The translations under genes and the position numbers were made by a program. The notes under the pieces were generated by a model. It was given only the letters and a program-made list of their open reading frames with translations, made no database searches and was not told the origin of the DNA. DNA of 64,000 nt, taken from the NCBI GenBank assembly GCA_037013495.1, contig CM072807.1:27446802-27510801 (forward strand), in the 5' to 3' direction. Source of the DNA: Hippophae tibetana. Lineage: Eukaryota > Streptophyta > Magnoliopsida > Rosales > Elaeagnaceae. The stretch's first letter is position 1, and the number at the start of each line of letters is the position of its first letter. Shown one piece after another: positions 11,958 to 25,491 of this stretch.

Positions 11958-14900
11958 GTCAACCCGACCCAGTTTGACCGTAGCGGATACGAGACCGTAT
12001 CCTGATATTACGGTGACAAAATCCAGCGTTCTTTTTATCAAATTTCTCATAATTTGATTTTCGAGTGATTCAAGGTCTTAGTTTGATGTAAAAACATTAA
12101 TTTAAATAAAAATTTAATTAATGAATGAAATAAATACCCACGATAAATTGTATTTATTTTCATCATTTGTTTTCATATTTAAATTCACAGAATCACTCAA
12201 ACGTAAATATTGAAACAATTTAAAATTTCCATGTGCATAAAAAACAACCAAAATCAAACACCCAAAATTTCAATTCCTCGTGTAATAGATCAAAAGAGAG
12301 ATGTTTTCAAAAATGGCTCTAATACCAAATGTTAGTATACAATTCAATCAAAAAACTTACGGAAACGCATACAAACGCATAATTTAAATGCAGTGGAAAT
12401 AAAATGGATTGAAAACATACCTCTTTCCTTGATCAAATTTTTGTTTTTTGAAAAACTTCATCTTCAACCCAGAGGCGGGTCAACCCGACCCGGTTTGACC
12501 GTAATGGATACCCGGCCGTATCCTCCTATTCCGGTGACGGAATACAGCGTTCTTTTTATCAAAATTCTCATAATTCGATTTTCGATTGATTCATGGTTTT
12601 AATTTGAAGTAATACCATTATTTTAAGTAAAAATTTAATTAATGAATCAAATAAATATCCACGATAAATTGTATTCATTTTCTTCATTTGTTTTCAAGTT
12701 TACATTCACAGAATCACTCAAACGTAAATATTGAAACAATTTAAAATTTCCATGTGCATAAAAAACAAGGAAAATCAAAAACCCAAAATTTCAATTCCTC
12801 GTAAAACAGATCAAAAGAGAGATGTTTCCAAAAATGGTTTCAATACCAAATGTTAGAATACAATTCAATCCAGAAACTTTCGGAAAAGCATACGAACGCA
12901 TAATTTAATTGGAGTCGAAAAAAATGGATTGAAAACATACCTCTTGCCAGGATCAATTTTTTTTTTTTGAAAAACTTCAACTTCAACCGCGAGGTGAGTC
13001 AACCCGACCCAGTTTGACCGTAGCTAATACGAGACCGTATCCTGATATTACGGTGACAAAATCCAGCGTTCTTTTTATCAAATTTCTCATAATTCGATTT
13101 TCGAGTGATTCATGGTCTTAGTTTGAAGTAAAAACATTATTTTAAATAAAAATTTAATTAATATATCAAATAAATACCCACGATAAATTGTATTTATTTT
13201 CATCATTTGTTTTCATATTTAAATTCAGAGAATCACTCAAACGTAAATATTGAAACAATTTAAAATTTCCATGTGCATAAAAAACAACCAAAATCAAACA
13301 CCCAAAATTTCAATTCCTCGTGTAATAGATCAAAAGAGAGATGTTTTCAAAAATGGCTCTAATACCAAATGTTAGAATACAATTCAATCCAGAAAATTTC
13401 GGAAACGCATACAAACGCATAATTTAAATGCAGTGGAAATAAAATGGATTGAAAACATACCTCTTTCCTTGATCAAATTTTTGTTTTTTGAAAAACTTCA
13501 TCTTCAACCCAGAGGCGGGTCAACCCGACCCGGTTTGACCGTAACGGATACCCGGCCGTATCCTCCTATTCCGGTGACGGAATACAGCGTTCTTTTTATC
13601 AAAATTCTCATAATTCGATTTTCGATTGATTCATGGTCTTAATTTGAAGTAATACCATTATTTTAAGTAAAAATTTAATCAATGAATCAAATAAATATCC
13701 ACGATAAATTGTATTCATTTTCTTCATTTGTTTTCAAGTTTACATTCACAGAATCACTCAAACGTAAATATTGAAACAATTTAAAATTTCCATGTGCATA
13801 AAAAACAAGGAAAATCAAAAACCCAAAATTTCAATTCCTCGTAAAAAAGATCAAAAGAGAGATGTTTCCAAAAATGGTTTTAATGCCAAATGTTAGAATA
13901 CAATTCAATCCAGAAACTTTCGGAAAAGCATACGAACGCATAATTTAAATGGAGTCGAAAAAAAATGGATTGAAAACATACCTCTTGAAAGGATCAATTT
14001 TTTTTTTTTTGAAAAACTTCAACTTCAACCGCGAGGCGAGTCAACCCGACCCAGTTTGACCGTAGCGGATACGAGACCGTATCCTGATATTACGGTGACA
14101 AAATCCAGCGTTCTTTTTATCAAATTTCTCATAATTCGATTTTCGATTGATTCATGGTTTTAATTTGAAGAAATACCATTATTTTAAATAAAACTTTAAT
14201 TAATGAATCAAATAAATACCCACGATAAATTGTATTCATTTTCTTCATTTGTTTTCAAATTTAAATTCACAGAATCAATCAAACGTAAATATTGAAACAA
14301 TTTAAAATTTCCATGTGCATAAAAAACAACCAAAATCAAACACCCAAAATTTCAATTCCTCGTGAAACAGATCAAAAGAGAGATGTTTTCAAAAATGGCT
14401 CTAATACCAAATGTTAGTATACAATTCAATCCAAAAAAATTCGGAAACGCATACAAACGAATAATTTAAATGCTGAGGAAATAAAATGGATTGAAAACAT
14501 ACCTCTTTCCTTGATCAAATTTTTGTTTTTTGAAAAACTTCATCTTCAACCCAGAGGCGGGTCAACCCGACCCGGTTTGACCGTAACGGATACCCGGCCG
14601 TATCCTCCTATTCCGGTGACGGAATACAGCGTTCTTTTTATCAAAATTCTCATAATTCGATTTTCGATTGATTCATGGTCTTAATTTGAAGTAATACCAT
14701 TATTTTAAGTAAAAATTTAATCAATGAATCAAATAAATATCCACGATAAATTGTATTCATTTTCTTCATTTGTTTTCAAGTTTACATTCAGAGAATCACT
14801 CAAACGTAAATATTGAAACAATTTAAAATTTCCATGTGCATAAAAAACAACCAAAATCAAACACCCAAAATTTCAATTCCTCGTGAAACAGATCAAAAGA

Positions 14901-15081
14901 GAGATGTTTTCAAAAATGGCTCTAATACCAAATGTTAGTATACAATTCAATCCAAAAAATTTCGGAAACGCATACAAACGAATAATTTAAATGCAGAGGA
15001 AATAAAATGGATTGAAAACATACCTCTTTCCTTGATCAAATTTTTGTTTTTTGAAAAACTTCATCTTCAACCCAGAGGCGG
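11958..15081 (+). repeat. Hexamer higher-order repeat, founder-like copy
   Basis: Six monomers anchored at 11958 (A3), 12479 (B1), 12998 (A1), 13519 (B2), 14040 (A2) and 14561 (B3), total 3,124 bp. Diagnostic marks are GAAAAAATTC before A3, GTAATGG in B1, GAGGTGAG and GCTAATACG in A1, CTTGAAAGG before A2, and ATGCTGAGG before B3. The same order appears 6,767 bp to the right, where it is amplified in tandem. A1 here still reads CCGCGAGG, while the amplified copies have lost two bases (CGGGAGG). Confidence 0.88.
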
Positions 15082-15602
15082 GTCAACCCGACCCGGTTTG
15101 ACCGTAACGGATACCCGGCCGTATCCTCCTATTCCGGTGACGGAATACAGCGTTCTTTTTATCAAAATTCTCATAATTCGATTTTCGATTGATTCATGGT
15201 CTTAATTTGAAGTAATACCATTATTTTAAGTAAAAATTTAATCAATAAATCAAATAAATATCCACGATAAATTGTATTCATTTTCTTCATTTGTTTTCAA
15301 GTTTACATTCACAGAATCACTCAAACGTAAATATTGAAACAATTTAAAATTTCCATGTGCATAAAAAACAAGGAAAATCAAAAACCCAAAATTTCAATTC
15401 CTCGTAAAACAGATCAAAAGAGAGATGTTTCCAAAAATGGCTTCAATACCAAATGTTAGAATACAATTCAATCCAGAAACTTTCGGAAAAGCATACGAAC
15501 GCATAATTTCAATGGAGTCGAAAAAAAATGTATTGAAAACATACCTCTTGCCTTGATCAAATTTTTTTTTTTTGAAAAACTTCATCTGCAACCCAGAGGC
15601 GA
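14561..15602 (+). repeat. B-B junction: first break in A/B alternation
   Basis: Two B heads follow one another at 14561 and 15082, where an A is expected second. The tail between them starts as B-type (AAGTAATACC, TTTCAAGTTTACATTC) and becomes A-type by 14,770-14,850 (CAGAGAATC, then AACCAAAATCAAACACCC), which normally leads into a B head. An unequal exchange between a B tail and an A tail, removing or adding one monomer, explains both facts. Confidence 0.88.
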
Positions 15603-16123
15603 GTCAACCCGACCCGGTTTGACCGTAACGGATACGAGACCGTATCCTGATATTACGGTGACAAAATCCAGCGTTCTCTTTATCAAATTTCTCATAATTC
15701 GATTTTCGAGTGATTCATGGTCTTAGTTTGAAGTAAAAACATTATTTTAAATAAAAATTTAATTAATGAATCAAATAAATACCCACGATAAATTGTATTC
15801 ATTTTCTTCATTTGTTTTCAAATTTAAATTCACAGAATCAATCAAACGTAAATATTGAAACAATTTAAAATTTCCATGTGCATGAAAAACAACCAAAATC
15901 AAACACCCAAAATTTCAATTCCTCGTGAAACAGATCAAAAGAGAGATGTTTTCAAAAATGGCTCTAATACCAAATGTTAGAATACAATTCAATCTAGAAA
16001 CTTTCGGAAAAGCATACAAACGAATAATTTAAATGCAGAGGAAATAAAATGGATTGAAAACATACCTCTTGCCTTGATCAAATTTTTGTTTTTTGAAAAA
16101 CTTCATCTGCAACCCAGAGGCGG
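15603..16123 (+). repeat. Hybrid B/A head monomer
   Basis: Anchor 15603. The lead-in is A-type with TTTCAATGGAGTCG, then switches to B-type CATCTGCAACCCAGAGG, returns to the A-type GAGTC, and follows with B-type CCCGGTTTGACCGTAACGG before the A-type GATACGAGACC. So a head of about 70 bp contains several class switches. The tail is A-type with CAATCTAGAAAC. Confidence 0.85.
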
Positions 16124-17683
16124 GTCAACCCGACCCGGTTTGACCGTAACGGATACCCGGCCGTATCCTCCTATTCCGGTGACGAAATCCAGCGTTCTTT
16201 TTATCAAAATTCTCATAATTCGATTTTCGATTTATTCATGGTTTTAATTTGAAGAAATACCATTATTTTAAATAAAAATTTAATTAATGAATCAAATAAA
16301 TACCCACGATAAATTGTATTCATTTTCTTCATTTGTTTTCAAGTTTACATTCACCGAATCACTCAAACGTAAATATTGAAACAATTTAAAATTTCCATGT
16401 GCATAAAAAACAAGGAAAATCAAAAACCCAAAATTTCAATTCCTCGTAAAACAGATCAAAAGAGAGATGTTTCCAAAAATGGCTTCAATACCAAATGTTA
16501 GAATACAATTCAATCCAGAAACTTTCGGAAAAGCTTACGAACGCATAATTTAAATGGAGTCGAAAAAAAATGTATTGAAAACATACCTCTTGCCTGGATA
16601 AATTTTTTTTTTTTGAAAAACTTCAACTTCAACCGCGAGGCGAGTCAACCCGACCCAGTTTGACCGTAGCGGATACGAGACCGTATCCTGATATTACGGT
16701 GACAAAATCCAGCGTTCTCTTTATCAAATTTCTCATAATTCGATTTTCGAGTGATTCATGGTCTTAGTTTGAAGTAAAAACATTATTTTAAATAAAAATT
16801 TAATTAATGAATCAAATAAATACCCACGATAAATTGTATTCATTTTCTTCATTTGTTTTCAAATTTAAATTCACAGAATCAATCAAACGTAAATATTGAA
16901 ACAATTTAAAATTTCCATGTGCATGAAAAACAACCAAAATCAAACACCCAAAATTTCAATTCCTCGTGAAACAGATCAAAAGAGAGATGTTTTCAAAAAT
17001 GGCTCTAATACCAAATGTTAGAATACAATTCAATCTAGAAACTTTCGGAAAAGCATACAAACGAATAATTTAAATGCAGAGGAAATAAAATGGATTGAAA
17101 ACATACCTCTTGCCTTGATCAAATTTTTGTTTTTTGAAAAACTTCATCTGCAACCCAGAGGCGGGTCAACCCGACCCGGTTTGACCGTAACGGATACCCG
17201 GCCGTATCCTCCTATTCCGGTGACGAAATCCAGCGTTCTTTTTATCAAAATTCTCATAATTCGATTTTCGATTTATTCATGGTTTTAATTTGAAGAAATA
17301 CCATTATTTTAAATAAAAATTTAATTAATGAATCAAATAAATACCCACGATAAATTGTATTCATTTTCTTCATTTGTTTTCAAGTTTACATTCACAGAAT
17401 CACTCAAACGTAAATATTGAAACAATTTAAAATTTCCATGTGCATAAAAAACAAGGAAAATCAAAAACCCAAAATTTCAATTCCTCGTAAAACAGATCAA
17501 AAGAGAGATGTTTCCAAAAATGGCTTTAATGCCAAATGTTAGAATACAATTCAATCCAGAAAATTCGGAAAAGCATACGAACGCATAATTTAAATGGAGT
17601 CGAAAAAAAATGGATTTAAAACATACCTCTTGCCTTGATAAATTTTTTTTTTTTGAAAAACTTGAACTTCAACCGCGAGGCGA
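16124..17683 (+). repeat. B-A-B trimer related to left tetramers
   Basis: Anchors are 16124 (B), 16644 (A) and 17165 (B). Both B heads follow CATCTGCAACCC, and the A monomer has GTTCTCTTTATC and CAATCTAGAAAC, as in the tetramers at 2,591-6,752. The last tail has the CCAGAAAATTCGG lead-in seen before the A' heads at 7794 and 9875. Confidence 0.82.
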
Positions 17684-18724
17684 GTCAACCCGACCCGTTT
17701 TGACCGTAGCAGATACGAGACCGTATCCTGATATTACGGTGACAAAATCCAGCGTTCTTTTTATCAAATTTCTCATAATTCGATTTTCGAGTGATTCATG
17801 GTCTTAGTTTGAAGTAAAAACATTAATTTAAATAAAAATTTAATTAATGAATCAAATAAATACCCACGATAAATTGTATTTATTTTCATCATTTGTTTTC
17901 ATATTTAAATTCACAGAATCACTCAAACGTAAATATTGAAACAATTTAAAATTTCCATGTGCATAAAAAACAACCAAAATCAAACACCCAAAATTTCAAT
18001 TCCTCGTGTAATAGATCAAAAGAGAGATGTTTTCAAAATGGCTCTAATACCAAATGTTAGTATACAATTCAATCCAAAAACTTTCGGAAACGCATACAAA
18101 CGCATAATTTAAATGTAGTGGAAATAAAATGGATTGAAAACATACCCCTTTCCTTGATCAAATTTTTTTTTTTTGAAAATCTTCGTCTTCAACCCAGAGG
18201 CGGGTCAACCCGACCCGGTTTGACCGTAACGGATACCCGGCCGTATCCTCCTATTCCGGTGATGGAATACAGCGTTCTTTTTATCAAAATTCTCATAATT
18301 CGATTTTCGATTGATTCATGGTCTTAATTTGAAGTAATACCATTATTTTAAATAAAAATTTAATTAATGAATCAGATAAATACCCACGATAAATTTTATT
18401 CATTTTCTTCATTTGTTTTCAAGTTTACATTCACAGAATCACTCAAACGTAAATATTGAAACAATTTAAAATTTCCATGTGCATAAAAAACAAGGAAAAT
18501 CAAAAACCCAAAATTTCAATTCCTCGTAAAACAAATCAAAAGTGAGATGTTTCCAAAAATGGCTTCAATACCAAATGTTAGAATACAATTCAATCCAGAA
18601 ACTTTCGGAAAAGCATACGAACACATAATTTAAATGGAGTCGAAAAAAAAATGGATTGAAAACATACCTCTTGCCTGGATAAATTTTTTTTTTTTGAAAA
18701 AATTCAACTTCAACCGCGAGGCGA
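17684..18724 (+). repeat. A0-B0 variant dimer, copy 2
   Basis: Anchors are 17684 and 18204. The A head has CCCGTTTTGACC and GTAGCAGATAC and is preceded by CTTGAACTTC. The B0 lead-in has TTTTCAAAATGG, ACATACCCC and AAATCTTCGTC. The dimer ends with AATCAAAAGTGAG at 18534, opening the hexamer series. Confidence 0.85.
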
Positions 18725-21700
18725 GTCAACCCGACCCAGTTTGACCGTAGCGGATACGAGACCGTATCCTGATATTACGGTGACAAAATCCAGCGTTCTT
18801 TTTATCAAATTTCTCATAATTTGATTTTCGAGTGATTCAAGGTCTTAGTTTGATGTAAAAACATTAATTTAAATAAAAATTTAATTAATGAATGAAATAA
18901 ATACCCACGATAAATTGTATTTATTTTCATCATTTGTTTTCATATTTAAATTCACAGAATCACTCAAACGTAAATATTGAAACAATTTAAAATTTCCATG
19001 TGCATAAAAAACAACCAAAATCAAACACCCAAAATTTCAATTCCTCGTGTAATAGATCAAAAGAGAGATGTTTTCAAAAATGGCTCTAATACCAAATGTT
19101 AGTATACAATTCAATCAAAAAACTTACGGAAACGCATACAAACGCATAATTTAAATGCAGTGGAAATAAAATGGATTGAAAACATACCTCTTTCCTTGAT
19201 CAAATTTTTGTTTTTTGAAAAACTTCATCTTCAACCCAGAGGCGGGTCAACCCGACCCGGTTTGACCGTAATGGATACCCGGCCGTATCCTCCTATTCCG
19301 GTGACGGAATACAGCGTTCTTTTTATCAAAATTCTCATAATTCGATTTTCGATTGATTCATGGTTTTAATTTGAAGTAATACCATTATTTTAAGTAAAAA
19401 TTTAATTAATGAATCAAATAAATATCCACGATAAATTGTATTCATTTTCTTCATTTGTTTTCAAGTTTACATTCACAGAATCACTCAAACGTAAATATTG
19501 AAACAATTTAAAATTTCCATGTGCATAAAAAACAAGGAAAATCAAAAACCCAAAATTTCAATTCCTCGTAAAACAGATCAAAAGAGAGATGTTTCCAAAA
19601 ATGGTTTCAATACCAAATGTTAGAATACAATTCAATCCAGAAACTTTCGGAAAAGCATACGAACGCATAATTTAATTGGAGTCGAAAAAAATGGATTGAA
19701 AACATACCTCTTGCCAGGATCAATTTTTTTTTTTTGAAAAACTTCAACTTCAACGGGAGGTGAGTCAACCCGACCCAGTTTGACCGTAGCTAATACGAGA
19801 CCGTATCCTGATATTACGGTGACAAAATCCAGCGTTCTTTTTATCAAATTTCTCATAATTCGATTTTCGAGTGATTCATGGTCTTAGTTTGAAGTAAAAA
19901 CATTATTTTAAATAAAAATTTAATTAATATATCAAATAAATACCCACGATAAATTGTATTTATTTTCATCATTTGTTTTCATATTTAAATTCAGAGAATC
20001 ACTCAAACGTAAATATTGAAACAATTTAAAATTTCCATGTGCATAAAAAACAACCAAAATCAAACACCCAAAATTTCAATTCCTCGTGTAATAGATCAAA
20101 AGAGAGATGTTTTCAAAAATGGCTCTAATACCAAATGTTAGAATACAATTCAATCCAGAAAATTTCGGAAACGCATACAAACGCATAATTTAAATGCAGT
20201 GGAAATAAAATGGATTGAAAACATACCTCTTTCCTTGATCAAATTTTTGTTTTTTGAAAAACTTCATCTTCAACCCAGAGGCGGGTCAACCCGACCCGGT
20301 TTGACCGTAACGGATACCCGGCCGTATCCTCCTATTCCGGTGACGGAATACAGCGTTCTTTTTATCAAAATTCTCATAATTCGATTTTCGATTGATTCAT
20401 GGTCTTAATTTGAAGTAATACCATTATTTTAAGTAAAAATTTAATCAATGAATCAAATAAATATCCACGATAAATTGTATTCATTTTCTTCATTTGTTTT
20501 CAAGTTTACATTCACAGAATCACTCAAACGTAAATATTGAAACAATTTAAAATTTCCATGTGCATAAAAAACAAGGAAAATCAAAAACCCAAAATTTCAA
20601 TTCCTCGTAAAAAAGATCAAAAGAGAGATGTTTCCAAAAATGGTTTTAATGCCAAATGTTAGAATACAATTCAATCCAGAAACTTTCGGAAAAGCATACG
20701 AACGCATAATTTAAATGGAGTCGAAAAAAAATGGATTGAAAACATACCTCTTGAAAGGATCAATTTTTTTTTTTTTGAAAAACTTCAACTTCAACCGCGA
20801 GGCGAGTCAACCCGACCCAGTTTGACCGTAGCGGATACGAGACCGTATCCTGATATTACGGTGACAAAATCCAGCGTTCTTTTTATCAAATTTCTCATAA
20901 TTCGATTTTCGATTGATTCATGGTTTTAATTTGAAGAAATACCATTATTTTAAATAAAACTTTAATTAATGAATCAAATAAATACCCACGATAAATTGTA
21001 TTCATTTTCTTCATTTGTTTTCAAATTTAAATTCACAGAATCAATCAAACGTAAATATTGAAACAATTTAAAATTTCCATGTGCATAAAAAACAACCAAA
21101 ATCAAACACCCAAAATTTCAATTCCTCGTGAAACAGATCAAAAGAGAGATGTTTTCAAAAATGGCTCTAATACCAAATGTTAGTATACAATTCAATCCAA
21201 AAAAATTCGGAAACGCATACAAACGAATAATTTAAATGCTGAGGAAATAAAATGGATTGAAAACATACCTCTTTCCTTGATCAAATTTTTGTTTTTTGAA
21301 AAACTTCATCTTCAACCCAGAGGCGGGTCAACCCGACCCGGTTTGACCGTAACGGATACCCGGCCGTATCCTCCTATTCCGGTGACGGAATACAGCGTTC
21401 TTTTTATCAAAATTCTCATAATTCGATTTTCGATTGATTCATGGTCTTAATTTGAAGTAATACCATTATTTTAAGTAAAAATTTAATCAATGAATCAAAT
21501 AAATATCCACGATAAATTGTATTCATTTTCTTCATTTGTTTTCAAGTTTACATTCAGAGAATCACTCAAACGTAAATATTGAAACAATTTAAAATTTCCA
21601 TGTGCATAAAAAACAAGGAAAATCAAAAACCCAAAATTTCAATTCCTCGTAAAACAAATCAAAAGTGAGATGTTTCCAAAAATGGCTTCAATACCAAATG

Positions 21701-21847
21701 TTAGAATACAATTCAATCCAGAAACTTTCGGAAAAGCATACGAACACATAATTTAAATGGAGTCGAAAAAAAAATGGATTGAAAACATACCTCTTGCCTG
21801 GATAAATTTTTTTTTTTTGAAAAAATTCAACTTCAACCGCGAGGCGA
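18725..21847 (+). repeat. Hexamer higher-order repeat, tandem copy 1
   Basis: Anchors are 18725 (A3), 19246 (B1), 19764 (A1), 20285 (B2), 20806 (A2) and 21327 (B3); length 3,123 bp. Same order and marks as the copy at 11,958. A1 has the shortened CGGGAGGTGAG. The last tail changes from B-type with CAGAGAATC to the AATCAAAAGTGAG lead-in at 21657, which differs from the tail after the B3 head at 14561 and marks the tandem junction. Confidence 0.92.
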
Positions 21848-24800
21848 GTCAACCCGACCCAGTTTGACCGTAGCGGATACGAGACCGTATCCTGATATTA
21901 CGGTGACAAAATCCAGCGTTCTTTTTATCAAATTTCTCATAATTTGATTTTCGAGTGATTCAAGGTCTTAGTTTGATGTAAAAACATTAATTTAAATAAA
22001 AATTTAATTAATGAATGAAATAAATACCCACGATAAATTGTATTTATTTTCATCATTTGTTTTCATATTTAAATTCACAGAATCACTCAAACGTAAATAT
22101 TGAAACAATTTAAAATTTCCATGTGCATAAAAAACAACCAAAATCAAACACCCAAAATTTCAATTCCTCGTGTAATAGATCAAAAGAGAGATGTTTTCAA
22201 AAATGGCTCTAATACCAAATGTTAGTATACAATTCAATCAAAAAACTTACGGAAACGCATACAAACGCATAATTTAAATGCAGTGGAAATAAAATGGATT
22301 GAAAACATACCTCTTTCCTTGATCAAATTTTTGTTTTTTGAAAAACTTCATCTTCAACCCAGAGGCGGGTCAACCCGACCCGGTTTGACCGTAATGGATA
22401 CCCGGCCGTATCCTCCTATTCCGGTGACGGAATACAGCGTTCTTTTTATCCAAATTCTCATAATTCGATTTTCGATTGATTCATGGTTTTAATTTGAAGT
22501 AATACCATTATTTTAAGTAAAAATTTAATTAATGAATCAAATAAATATCCACGATAAATTGTATTCATTTTCTTCATTTGTTTTCAAGTTTACATTCACA
22601 GAATCACTCAAACGTAAATATTGAAACAATTTAAAATTTCCATGTGCATAAAAAACAAGGAAAATCAAAAACCCAAAATTTCAATTCCTCGTAAAACAGA
22701 TCAAAAGAGAGATGTTTCCAAAAATGGTTTCAATACCAAATGTTAGAATACAATTCAATCCAGAAACTTTCGGAAAAGCATACGAACGCATAATTTAAAT
22801 GGAGTCGAAAAAAATGGATTGAAAACATACCTCTTGCCAGGATCAATTTTTTTTTTTTGAAAAACTTCAACTTCAACGGGAGGTGAGTCAACCCGACCCA
22901 GTTTGACCGTAGCTAATACGAGACCGTATCCTGATATTACGGTGACAAAATCCAGCGTTCTTTTTATCAAATTTCTCATAATTCGATTTTCGAGTGATTC
23001 ATGGTCTTAGTTTGAAGTAAAAACATTATTTTAAATAAAAATTTAATTAATATATCAAATAAATACCCACGATAAATTGTATTTATTTTCATCATTTGTT
23101 TTCATATTTAAATTCAGAGAATCACTCAAACGTAAATATTGAAACAATTTAAAATTTCCATGTGCATAAAAAACAACCAAAATCAAACACCCAAAATTTC
23201 AATTCCTCGTGTAATAGATCAAAAGAGAGATGTTTTCAAAAATGGCTCTAATACCAAATGTTAGAATACAATTCAATCCAGAAAATTTTGGAAACGCATA
23301 CAAACGCATAATTTAAATGCAGTGGAAATAAAATGGATTGAAAACATACCTCTTTCCTTGATCAAATTTTTGTTTTTTGAAAAACTTCATCTTCAACCCA
23401 GAGGCGGGTCAACCCGACCCGGTTTGACCGTAACGGATACCCGGCCGTATCCTCCTATTCCGGTGACGGAATACAGCGTTCTTTTTATCAAAATTCTCAT
23501 AATTCGATTTTCGATTGATTCATGGTCTTAATTTGAAGTAATACCATTATTTTAAGTAAAAATTTAATCAATGAATCAAATAAATATCCACGATAAATTG
23601 TATTCATTTTCTTCATTTGTTTTCAAGTTTACATTCACAGAATCACTCAAACGTAAATATTGAAACAATTTAAAATTTCCATGTGCATAAAAAACAAGGA
23701 AAATCAAAAACCCAAAATTTCAATTCCTCGTAAAAAAGATCAAAAGAGAGATGTTTCCAAAAATGGTTTTAATGCCAAATGTTAGAATACAATTCAATCC
23801 AGAAACTTTCGGAAAAGCATACGAACGCATAATTTAAATGGAGTCGAAAAAAAATGGATTGAAAACATACCTCTTGAAAGGATCAATTTTTTTTTTTTTG
23901 AAAAACTTCAACTTCAACCGCGAGGCGAGTCAACCCGACCCAGTTTGACCGTAGCGGATACGAGACCGTATCCTGATATTACGGTGACAAAATCCAGCGT
24001 TCTTTTTATCAAATTTCTCATAATTCGATTTTCGATTGATTCATGGTTTTAATTTGAAGAAATACCATTATTTTAAATAAAACTTTAATTAATGAATCAA
24101 ATAAATACCCACGATAAATTGTATTCATTTTCTTCATTTGTTTTCAACTTTACATTCACAGAATCACTCAAACGTAAATATTGAAACAATTTAAAATTTC
24201 CATGTGCATAAAAAACAAGGAAAATCAAAAACCCAAAATTTCAATTCCTCGTAAAAAAGATTAAAAGAGAGATGTTTCCAAAAATGGCTTTAATGCCAAA
24301 TGTTAGAATACATTTCAATCCAGAAACTTTCGGAAAAGCATACGAACGCATAATTTAAATGGAGTCGAAAAAAAATGGATTTAAAACATACCTCTTGCCT
24401 TGATCAATTTTTTTTTTTTTGAAAAACTTCAACTTCAACCGCGAGGCGAGTCAACCCGACCCGGTTTGACCGTAGCGGATACCCGACCGTATCCTGATAT
24501 TCCGGTGACAAAATCCAGCGTTATTTTTATCAAATTTCTCATAATTCGATTTTCGAGTGATTCATGGTCTTAATTTGAAGTAAAAACATTATTTTAAATA
24601 AAAATTTAATTAATGAATCAAATAAATACCCACGATAAATTGTATTTATTTTCATCATTTGTTTTCATATTTAAATTCACAGAATCACTCAAACGTAAAT
24701 ATTGAAACAAATTAAAATTTCCATGTGCATAAAAAACAACCAAAATCAAACACCCAAAATTTCAATTCCTCGTAAAACAAATCAAAAGTGAGATGTTTCC

Positions 24801-24970
24801 AAAAATGGCTTCAATACCAAATGTTAGAATACAATTCAATCCAGAAACTTTCGGAAAAGCATACGAACACATAATTTAAATGGAGTCGAAAAAAAAATGG
24901 ATTGAAAACATACCTCTTGCCTGGATAAATTTTTTTTTTTTGAAAAAATTCAACTTCAACCGCGAGGCGA
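21848..24970 (+). repeat. Hexamer higher-order repeat, tandem copy 2
   Basis: Anchors are 21848 (A3), 22369 (B1), 22887 (A1), 23408 (B2), 23929 (A2) and 24450 (A'); length 3,123 bp. The first five monomers match copy 1. The sixth is not B3 but an A' monomer with CCCGGTTTG and GATACCCGACC, preceded by GGATTTAAAAC. Private marks include TTTATCCAAATTC near 22446 and GAAAATTTTGG near 23282, both repeated in copy 3. Confidence 0.92.
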
Positions 24971-25491
24971 GTCAACCCGACCCAGTTTGACCGTAGCGGA
25001 TACGAGACCGTATCCTGATATTACGGTGACAAAATCCAGCGTTCTTTTTATCAAATTTCTCATAATTTGATTTTCGAGTTATTCAAGGTCTTAGTTTGAT
25101 GTAAAAACATTAATTTAAATAAAAATTTAATTAATGAATGAAATAAATACCCACGATAAATTGTATTTATTTTCATCATTTGTTTTCATATTTAAATTCA
25201 CAGAATCACTCAAACGTAAATATTGAAACAATTTAAAATTTCCATGTGCATAAAAAACAACCAAAATCAAACACCCAAAATTTCAATTCCTCGTGTAATA
25301 GATCAAAAGAGAGATGTTTTCAAAAATGGCTCTAATACCAAATGTTAGTATACAATTCAATCAAAAAACTTACGGAAACGCATACAAACGCATAATTTAA
25401 ATGCAGTGGAAATAAAATGGATTGAAAACATACCTCTTTCCTTGATCAAATTTTTGTTTTTTGAAAAACTTCATCTTCAACCCAGAGGCGG
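23929..25491 (+). repeat. A-A'-A run replacing a B monomer
   Basis: Three A-class heads follow each other at 23929, 24450 and 24971. The tail after 23929 is wholly B-type (GAAGAAATACC, CAACTTTACATTC, AAGGAAAATC), which is why an A-class head follows. The tail after 24450 is A-type until about 24,770 and then jumps to the AATCAAAAGTGAG lead-in. The hexamer register of 3,123 bp is kept, so a double exchange or gene-conversion patch of roughly 0.7 kb fits better than a simple deletion. Confidence 0.85.
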
